From assembly GCA_049999725.1 (NCBI GenBank), contig JBNGIS010027703.1:1-24713 (forward strand): a stretch of 24,713 nucleotides of DNA, given 5' to 3'. The position numbers were made by a program, and so were the translations under genes. This document shows positions 18,062 to 24,713 of the stretch, piece by piece. Each line of letters starts with the position of its first letter. The first letter of the stretch is position 1. Source of the DNA: Haplomitrium mnioides. Lineage: Eukaryota; Marchantiophyta; Haplomitriopsida; Calobryales. The notes below the pieces were generated by a model. That model saw only the letters and a program-made list of their open reading frames with translations, had not been told where the DNA came from and did not search any database.

Positions 18062-18765
18062 GTGGAAAAAGCCATTGAAATGTGGGTAGAATTGTCCCCA
18101 CCAATTGACTTGATGGCCAATCTAGTACCCTCTTTGCAGATGCGAGTAAGATTCAAGTTCAGATTCTTCAGAAGACGACCCAATGATGACCCGGATGCAT
18201 GGTTGGATGATTGGGAGCATACCGTGGTGGCTATTGGAGAGAAAAATGTGAAAATTGGTATCCTTCTAGTGGTATTGAAAGGAGAGGCACAATATTCGAA
18301 TAAGGACCTTCTTGATAATATCAAGAGAGGCTCAAGTCACATTTGTGTCCAAGTTCACGAAGACTAGGGACGAAACGAAGGTCTTAATCATGATGGGACA
18401 ACTCAGAATAAAGAAGAAGGAATTGGTGAGGAGGTTCTTAGAAAAATTCAAGAAAATGGCAAGGAAGCTAAATCCACCGGCCACTTATGAACTTTTTACT
18501 TTATGGTTGCTCATAGCCCTGCTCAAGGTAATAGGAACATGGGTGAGGCAAGCTGATCCTCAGACTCTTGAGGTTGGGGTGAGTGAAGCTCAATCTCATG
18601 TCAAAGCTACTATCACCAGCTCACGAAGTAAACCAAAGCTAAGTATGAGTCGGAAGACTATTTCAATAGTTCAAGCAATGATGAGGAGTTAGAGGAGAGC
18701 TCTACCTCCACCTTGGAAAGTGAAAATGACTTGGATAACAACAACTCTGTTGAGGACAGATCCTT

Positions 18766-18766
<1 letters not shown>
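18062..18766 (+). pseudogene. Ty3/gypsy gag, N-terminal and capsid part
   Basis: A first frame (ATG 18062, open to 18367) contains RFFRRRPNDDPDAWLDDWEH, then TVVAIGEKNVKIGILLVVLK and GEAQ, the start of the retrotransposon gag domain. Near 18310 the reading moves to another frame (18312-18692) with FVSKFTKTRDETKVLIMMGQ, KKKELVRRFLEKFKKMARKL, NPPATYELFTLWLLIALLK and GTWVRQADPQTLE, the remaining conserved gag helices. One frameshift therefore splits the capsid. In a third frame the C-terminal part is acidic and Ser-rich (YESEDYFNSSSNDEELEESS). Confidence 0.9.
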
Positions 18767-18796
<30 letters not shown>

Positions 18797-18801
18797 AAGA
18801 G
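18767..18801 (+). repeat. (AAG)n tract encoding poly-lysine in gag
   Basis: An uninterrupted AAG repeat of about 11-12 units, in the frame that continues the acidic gag segment. It gives a run of lysines just before KKREQQRKK. The basic stretch sits N-terminal to the zinc knuckles, where a nucleic-acid-binding role would be plausible. Confidence 0.85.
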
Positions 18802-19601
18802 GGAGCAACAAAGAAAGAAGGATGTCAAAGGCCGGAAGGACTGACAATCCCACCACCACAAGGAGGTCAAAAAGAAGAAATGGAAGAGAGGTAAACCAAA
18901 CCTGAGCTCAATAGAAAGAAAAGGGGGAATTTTCCGTTGGAGGAGTTGAGCACCAAGATCGAAGCTATGATTTTACTCCTTGCAGAAATGAGATCAAAGT
19001 GTAGGCCACTACCAACAAGACAAGTGGGAGTCTTGTGAAAAACATGCAACAAGCATGGCCATTCTCCTCAAGAGTGCCATACGGAAGCCTATGCCATTCA
19101 CCATGTGAAAGAAAAAGCCCCTAAATACATGCATAAAGAAGTGGAGTATGTGTAGGAGGAGGCCCCAAAAACTATGTACCAAATCAGCAACAGACCTCGT
19201 CCAATGATGAGAATACCAGCATGTATAGGAGCGGGGAAATCCACTAGCTGAGCCATAAGTAGGCCTCCTTGAACAACCATTATGGTATGCTGGAATTGTG
19301 GCCACTAAACCTAGGTCACATCTCTTCAAATTGCCCCAAACCATAGAAGCAAAATCATGGGCAGCTGAGTGCACTATTTTCCTCGTGCAAGAAAGAAGGG
19401 CATGTAGCTATGAGTTGCGCACTCAACACGAGGCCCAAAGTAGCCTTGACTGCATACGTGAATCTCCCGTTTCCAACAAAAATTAATTTGACAACCTTGG
19501 AATGGGAGGAGGTGGCCAAGCGTGAGCAAGAGGAAGAGGAAGTTGCGCTGCCAAGTTGGGAGACCCCAACGCCCAAGGATTGCTATAGGGTGGTTACTTG
19601 A
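18802..19601 (+). pseudogene. Ty3/gypsy gag C-terminus with damaged zinc knuckles
   Basis: Three knuckle remnants are visible in order: TCNKHGHSPQECHTEAYA (19042-19095), missing its first cysteine at a TGA; VCWNCGH (19285-19305) with its second half, LGHISSNCPK, in a shifted frame; and CKKEGHVAMSCALNTRPK from 19386, which lacks a cysteine of CX2C. The frame at 19410-19601 continues with TKINLTTLEWEEVAKREQEE and ends in TGA. Fragments such as YAIHHVKEKAPKY and the TTLEWEE segment look like a plant Ty3/gypsy gag-protease junction but I cannot tie them to a named lineage. Confidence 0.75.
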
Positions 19602-19924
19602 TCAAGAGCCAAGTCCAAGAAGAAGGACAAGTGCAAGAAAGGGCAAGAGGCCAAGAAGGATATGGCTCAAGGGTCACCATCACTTTACTTTCTGGATACT
19701 CGAAGGGATAATCCCAAATGGTTCTACCCCAAGTAGCAAGAGAAGATACAGAGGCAGTCAGAGGCATAGGATGCATCAGAAGAGAACAATACAGCCAAGT
19801 AGACCTTAGAGGAGGTTTGAAGACGACAAGTATCAGAAGAGCCCAAGGAGTTCAAGGAGCTTGTGGCAACCAATGTTGAGGCAATAAAACCAGCCCTTTA
19901 CAACACTTAAGCAGATATCTGGGA
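19602..19924 (+). other. Gag-protease linker, no domain seen
   Basis: Basic, low-complexity translations (KSKKKDKCKKGQEAKKD and similar) with frequent stops. This is consistent with a variable linker of the same pol precursor, and no separate gene is supported. Confidence 0.45.
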
Positions 19925-20505
19925 TTGCATAGTCACAACATAGTGAGGCAATTGACTAAAGATAGCTTGTTGTATAGAAGGCAATTGAAAGAGTTGTTGA
20001 TGGGAGCTAAGAGGCAGAAAAGGCTACCTCACGTAGGCGCTCCACCCAATCTGAGACTGGTTTGTGTAGACAATTGGGTTTCAGAAATGGACATTCAAAT
20101 TGGCGATGTACACTCTCCTTAGTACTGATTGATAGAGGAGTGGGCGTCCACATTTATATCGAGTAGACTACGCAACGCTTGGGATTCAAGGAATTCTAGC
20201 CCACTGCTTGGATCATGAAGTTGGTAGACGGGTCATGGGTCAAGCGTTTGGATGCACTCTTGTATGTCTCTACTACCATTGGGGGCAACAAATTCAAGCT
20301 CAAATATTTGATGATGCGGCCAGTCAGGGCATCTCCTTGCTCCGTACTAATCAAGAGACCTTGGCTGTATGGGATGCAAGTCATGCACAAGTGGGAGAGT
20401 TCTACCTTGGTGTTCGGCCCAAAGAGAACAATAGTTCACTATGGATCGATCCCACACCTAAGGGAGATGCAAACTAATGCACATTATGACAGTGAGTGGT
20501 CATAA
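19925..20505 (+). pseudogene. Ty3/gypsy aspartic protease
   Basis: An upstream segment (LLYRRQLKELLMGAKRQKRL, VCVDNWVSEMDIQIGD) leads into VLIDRGVGVHIYIE at 20122-20163. Here Asp is kept (20131-20133) but the usual D-(S/G)-G has become D-R-G. It continues with LGFKEF, PTAWIMKLVDGSWVKRLDAL, TTIGGNKFKLKYLMM, VLIKRPWLYGMQVMHKW and LVFGPKRTIVHYGS, the conserved order of the plant gypsy protease. Stops at 20164-20166 (TAG) and 20197-20199 (TAG) interrupt the early part. From 20215 the frame stays open to 20505. Confidence 0.85.
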
Positions 20506-20940
20506 GAGGAAGAGAACTTGGACTACCATTATTGGATTCACATGGTTGCTAAGGCCACAAAAGAGGATTTGTTGGGAGAGGGGGTAGTAGTAGTCAACCA
20601 AATAGAGCTAATGGGAAGTAGGGAAGTAGAATTTGGAATGAAAGAGTCCACTGATGGTTTTGTGATTGGTGAGATGATTGAACCCGAACTAAAAGGGGAG
20701 TGTGGGCTGAGCGAGAACCACCCGCAAGAAGAAAACAGCCAAGGGACAAAGATGACACCCTCTAATTCCAATCAAGTGCAAGGAAGGTTGCAGCTAGTAA
20801 CACCAAAAGAAGAAGGCGGCCCACTCTTGAGGAATGAATTGGGGGTGGTAAGAGCACCCCAGCATAGGGAGGTGATCAACCTTGAGAGACAAGCCTTCCA
20901 AGTAGAAGGTGGTCTACCCATAGCTGGAAGTAGGCCTTGA
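20506..20940 (+). pseudogene. Protease-RT linker with a 140-codon open frame
   Basis: The frame 20518-20940 is open for 140 codons, acidic and hydrophilic, with no transmembrane segment and no motif I recognise. It sits exactly between protease and RT, where this lineage has a variable linker, and ends just before RT text begins. I read it as the linker and not an independent gene. It is the longest open stretch left in this element. Confidence 0.6.
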
Positions 20941-21171
20941 TTCAGACTCTAATGAATTTCAGCGATGTGTTTGCCTAGAGTCATTCTGACCTGAAGGGAC
21001 TCCCACGAGAATTGGGAGAACATTGTATCAATCTAGAAAAAGTGAGGCAACATCAATATTAGATGAATCCTCAGTTCTCCATGATGATGAAAGAAGTCGA
21101 CAAGTTGTTGGAGGTAGGCATCCTTTACTTAGTCTTGATCAAGGGTGAAGTTGTGTTTGATAATAAATTGG
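20941..21171 (+). pseudogene. Ty3/gypsy RT, N-terminal stub only
   Basis: Translation gives LMNFSDVFA, SHSDLKGLPRELGEHCINLE, QHQY-stop-MNPQFSMMMKEV and DKLLEVGILYLV, matching DVFAWSxxDLKGxPxELGEHxIxL, RQRQYRxNPxYxxxVKEEIDKLLEAGFIYPV. The text then breaks at about 21150-21171. The rest of RT, including the YxDD box, and all of RNase H are missing. The next residues (VLYKQGMDD) already belong to the region before the integrase zinc finger, so a deletion of about 1.5-2 kb by family length is implied. Confidence 0.85.
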
Positions 21172-22304
21172 GTGCTATACAAGCAAGGGATGGATGACAT
21201 GATCATGAGGTGTTTGGAGAGGGATCAAGCCACAGTGGTGATGAGGGAAATGCATGGAGAAGAGGTGGGAGGTCACTTTGCAGCTGGCACCACAGTGCAG
21301 AAGTTGTTGGATGCGGGTTACTAGTGCTCAACCTTTCATAGAGATGTCTACTTCTTTGTGAAAAATATGACACTTAGTAGAGGATGGAGAAAATAGCGGC
21401 TTCCTAGCATCACCCGTTGGTTCTAATTATTCCATTGGTGTCTTTTGAGAAGTGAGGCATCGATTTCATTAGGTCGATTGGACCATCCACCCATCGAGGA
21501 AACTGGTACATTCTCATTGCTATAGACTATGCAATGAAGTGGGTTGAGGCAAGGGCCACTTGAAAGAATGACGCAAAGACAATGGCAACCTTCCTCTACG
21601 AACATATGTTTTACAAGTTTCAGGCATCGCTAGAATTGGTCAACGACCAAGACACACATTTTATCATTAAGGTGGTACAAGATTGGACGAGTAAGTACTT
21701 AGTCAAGCACTGTAGCACGATGACCTATCATCTGTAGGCCAATGGGCTAACAGAGAGGGAAAACGAGATTATAGGCAAAATTCTCAACAAGACTGTGATG
21801 ACCAACAAGGCAGATTGGGACCTAAAGTTTCTAATAGCCACCTATGCCTACAATATAGCCTACAAGACCAGGACTAGTCATTGCCCCAAGTTTCTTGTTT
21901 TCGGGCAACACACATGAGTATCAGTGGAATTTGAGGTTCGAATGGTGAGGGTATTAGTGGAAGACATACTAGAGGAAGACTTGAGTAGGGCAAAAAGAAT
22001 ACATCAACTCGAGGCTTTGGAAGAGAATGAAGAGCACGCCCAAGGCTTTATAAAGCATCAACACGAGTTGTGGAAGAGGCAACATGACAAGAAGCTCAAA
22101 CCGGTAGATGTTTAAGATGGGGATCTGGTGATTTTGTATAACAACAAGTTTGTGCATTTTCTAGGGAAGTTGCACACTAGATGGATGGGACCATTTGTGC
22201 TTAAGAAGCTTTATCAAAATGAATCTGTAGAGTTGGAGACCTAGGGAAGGGAAAGGATCAATAATCGAGTACATTATGATCACTTGAAGAGGTATGTGAA
22301 CTAA
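21172..22304 (+). pseudogene. Ty3/gypsy integrase, full length but inactivated
   Basis: HHCC finger: MREMHGEEVGGHFAAGTT keeps both histidines. After a frameshift near 21361 the cysteine pair reads YDT-stop-stop-RM instead of CDTCQRM. Core: GIDFIRSIGPSTHRGNWYIL (first catalytic Asp, 21456-21458), LVNDQDTHFI (second Asp), and ANGLTERENEIIGKIL, where the catalytic Glu lies. The C-terminal part has KLKPVDV-stop-DGDLVILYNN, FLGKLHTRWMGPFVLKKLY and RVHYDHLKRYVN-stop (22302-22304). About nine premature stops occur, several at places where the family has Trp or Gln. Confidence 0.9.
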
Positions 22305-22336
22305 GAAGTAGATGGAGGGGAGTTGATGGTGACTCG

Positions 22337-22458
22337 CTAGGAGTTCCTAGACTTGTAAAGGGAGTATTCAGCTAGGAACTTGTATAAAATGTGATAGCTA
22401 GGAGTTCCTAGACTTGTAAAGGGAGTATTCAGCTAAGAACTTGTATAAAATGTGATAG
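22337..22458 (+). repeat. 61-bp tandem duplication, 60/61 identical
   Basis: Unit 1 is 22337-22397 and unit 2 is 22398-22458. They differ at one base (gctaggaact / gctaagaact). Each unit starts with the near-palindrome CTAGGAGTTCCTAG and ends with TTGTATAAAATGTGATAG. It lies between the integrase stop and the polypurine tract. Confidence 0.95.
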
Positions 22459-22561
22459 ATAGTGTTTCAAGTAAGGGTGAGCAACAAAGGTAGAAGTGTT
22501 GTGCAGCAAGGAAGTCAATCAACAAGAGGTCGAATGGATGTTTGCTGGGACACTTCACATT

Positions 22562-22575
22562 TAAAAAGGGAGTTA
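22562..22575 (+). other. Candidate polypurine tract of the gypsy element
   Basis: TAAAAAGGGAGTTA lies immediately before TGTCAACC, the proposed 3' LTR start. The purine core AAAAAGGGAG is in the expected place. Confidence 0.6.
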
Positions 22576-23985
22576 TGTCAACCAGGGGTTGGAAGCACTT
22601 TGTGCAACATTTTTCAATTTTGGATTGTAACTAGGCTATTTTGTTGTGTTCGAGCATGTGGATGTCCTATTGACACCCTAGTATATAGAGTCTGCAATCA
22701 GGCAAAAGTGATCACTCGACCACTCACCAGCAAGGGCGACAAGAAGAAGGGGTTAGAATTGGGGTAATAGAAGAGAAGAAAGCTATCGAGATGCATTATA
22801 GAAGGTGTCACATGAGAGCTACTACCAAGACGATCTTAGAGGGACAAAATTCATAGAAAAGGGGTAAAGAACGAGGGAGAACTTCTAGAATGGATGAAGC
22901 AAAAGAAAAATGCGGGGCCAAGGCAATTTTGGTTGTTGCGTCCTAAATTCTCGACCTTGGAGCAGTGAAATGACTTTATAGAAAGAAGACTTTAAGCTCT
23001 TGGTGTAATTAGAATCAAGAGAAACGATAATAGGATAAGAATGCAATGTTCTCTATAATGCATCAACAACACAGTGTCTCAAAATTTGAATTTGATCTTT
23101 GTTATCAGGTCTGCTCTATCGGGTCCATCTCGATTGGGTCTGATCTATTGGATAAGATTGTCCTTTTGGGAGGGTCTTTTGTCTTGCGTTCATCGAACGC
23201 AATAATCCAACTTCCCTGTTGATGACGGCGTCGAGCAAAGCTCGATTGAGTCAGTTCTATCGAATCTAGTTAAACTTCATGTTTGATTGTCCTTATGTAT
23301 GGTATTTGTCTTTTTCTTATTGGACAAGACGTTCCAACTCCCCCATAGAAGATGGCGTTGAGCAGTGCTTTATTCGATCAATCCAATTGGGTCAGAGTTA
23401 TCGAGTCTGGTCTATCGGGCTTAAATCGATTAGGTATGATCTATCAGGTGAGTCCTATCAGATGGTGGACCCTCGAAGGCTCCGCCGTTGTTTGTTAAAG
23501 AATCAAGACAAAGTGTCACCACCTGAGAAACATGCACTAAAATAAGAGAAAAGACAAGGAGAGAAGATAACGTAGGCGCCCTTCAAACAATGATTACCAA
23601 AGCTACAAAGGTTAAATGAGCATGATTTCAATCTTGTTGCAAAGAGGACAACTCAACTTGATAGCTAGTGATGATACCTGATCTTGAATCTCAAAACACT
23701 ATGGCATAGTATGCATTAAAAAGGCAGGGTACTCCTTGATGTGGTCAGATAGAGAAGAAACAAGAACTTCCAAGCAATGGTCACAATAAAAGCAAGCAAG
23801 AGGGAAAACAAGCACTATGTATAGATTTCCTTGCTTCAAGATTTGAAGGGTTGATTATCTTGTGCATGGAAAGCAATGGGCTACGGGGGAGAGAATTCTA
23901 GCGACACTCCACTTGAAAGGAGTGTACTCGTGTGGGAGGACTATCAAGAGTGGAGGTGGAATGCAAAAGAGATGGGAATCGCAAG
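22576..23985 (+). mobile_element. 3' LTR of the gypsy element, truncated
   Basis: Starts TGTCAACCAGGGG and aligns with 15451-16860 throughout. The last shared text is GAGTGTACTCGT, TATCAAGAGTGGAGGTG or its equivalent, and GGGAATCGC (about 23970-23982). Beyond that the two copies have nothing in common, so about 1.41 kb of a probable 2.57-kb LTR remains. The 88-codon frame at 23279-23545 lies inside the LTR and is not a gene. Confidence 0.8.
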
Positions 23986-24713
23986 GCTGGCGCTATGCTC
24001 TTCTAAAAGTTTCCGCCTTTTTCTTGTTCATTCTGACCCATCCCCCCTCGTTCCTTCTCGCTCCTTTGGTGGATCTTCAGCACTTAGCGCCACTGTTGTG
24101 TGGAAGCCCTTTGCTATCTGTCCTACAGGGATATCCATTTCATATATGAACCTGGCCCAAGCCCCAAGTAGGGGAATCGAATCAACCTTTTATAGATTAT
24201 ATAATTGCGGAAGTTATCCAAGCAAATATCCCGTGTGATGAGGCCCACGTTCGCTTTTGTATGGCCCTTAGTGTTCGGGTGAATTAATACGAGACTAAGC
24301 TCCTTTGCTGCCTATTCGCATGCATATTCCAGGCTGTATTATGTGATCCTCCACCCTACCTCAGGTCGACTGACTTTTGTGTTGTGCCCTCCCCCCCTTC
24401 TTTGTTGTTTCTATTCGTGGCTGAAGTATTCAGCCTCATGTGTTGGTACATTTCTCTGAACAGAGTTACCTTTCTCATGTTGTGTTGCATTAACCTCATC
24501 TTCTACGAATGGTTGAAGAACCTTTTCGGGGCCGAAAGGCTCACGGTGGGGCACACATCCTTTTTCTCATCAAGCACCACGGGGGAGCGACTGATGATTT
24601 TCGAAGATCAATGATATTTGCTTCGTCCCACCACCGCAATTTTTGGAATTGGAACATTATATATATATATATATACATGCGTGGCAATTCATACGAAATA
24701 GTTCCTTACGGGC
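23986..24713. other. Unidentified sequence of different character
   Basis: After the LTR break the text changes. It is less AT-rich, has C homopolymers (cccccc near 24047 and 24390) and lacks the stop-riddled retroelement look. In one plus frame there is a single stop between 24149 and 24612 (TAA 24282-24284). The last 76 codons (24384-24614, LFLFVAEVFSLMCWYISLNR and LMLCCINLIFYEWLKNLF) are hydrophobic, like one or two membrane segments. I recognise no gene on either strand. An organelle-derived insert is one possibility, but I found no known organelle gene. Confidence 0.35.
24658..24675. repeat. (TA)9 microsatellite
   Basis: Uninterrupted TA dinucleotide run of nine units near the right edge. 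Confidence 0.9.

Noticed and set aside
20518-20940. 140-codon open frame as an independent host gene
   Set aside because: Its position between protease and RT of the same element and the lack of any domain fit a retroelement linker.
24384-24614. Small hydrophobic membrane-protein gene
   Set aside because: No recognised family, the upstream frame has a stop, and the start codon is arbitrary; kept only as part of the unidentified segment.

Overview
The window looks like nuclear DNA from a land plant with a large, repeat-rich genome. Almost everything I can recognise is decayed LTR-retrotransposon sequence of the Ty1/copia and Ty3/gypsy superfamilies. The plant group is not decidable from the sequence. 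No host gene, tRNA, rRNA or intact open reading frame is supported. Every recognisable retrotransposon coding region carries in-frame stops or frameshifts or is truncated.

Layout, left to right. (1) 1-1142: the 5' end of a minus-strand element with a 110-bp LTR (1033-1142), running off the left edge. (2) 1143-3559: mostly unassigned. It holds an inverted copy of that element's leader (1612-1740) and a short Ty3/gypsy RNase H relic (2690-2842). (3) 3560-12897: a plus-strand Ty1/copia element (gag, zinc knuckle, protease, RT, RNase H, polypurine tract) ending in a second 110-bp LTR (12788-12897). Its 5' LTR and integrase are gone. (4) 5066-9985: a second copia element, on the minus strand, inserted in the first just after its protease. 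Its 3' LTR, polypurine tract, RNase H, RT, integrase, protease, gag, primer-binding site and a stub of 5' LTR are in the expected order. (5) About 13086-14960: a minus-strand Ty3/gypsy relic (RT start, protease, gag zinc knuckle). (6) 15451-23985: a plus-strand Ty3/gypsy element of a related lineage, with a long 5' LTR, PBS, gag, protease, RT stub and integrase, and a 3' LTR cut off at about 23985. (7) 23986-24713: sequence of different character that I cannot identify.

The most unusual structure is at 10439-11053, inside the reverse transcriptase of the outer copia element. Fifteen units, each beginning with a Gly-Pro-(Phe/Leu)-Val-type core, are spaced at exact codon multiples (mostly 36 bp, then 48 bp). 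The array is in the same reading frame as the RT on both sides. It looks like an in-frame repeat-peptide insertion of roughly 200-240 residues between the 'MKxPEGF' and 'LYGLKQ' regions of RT.

Other notable points are a primer-binding site resembling the internal (half-tRNA) initiator-Met type in the nested copia element, a 26-codon triplication inside its integrase, a fresh-looking 61-bp tandem duplication in the old gypsy element, and a fold-back at the nested-element junction. All family assignments come from reading conserved motifs by eye. No alignment or database search was run.
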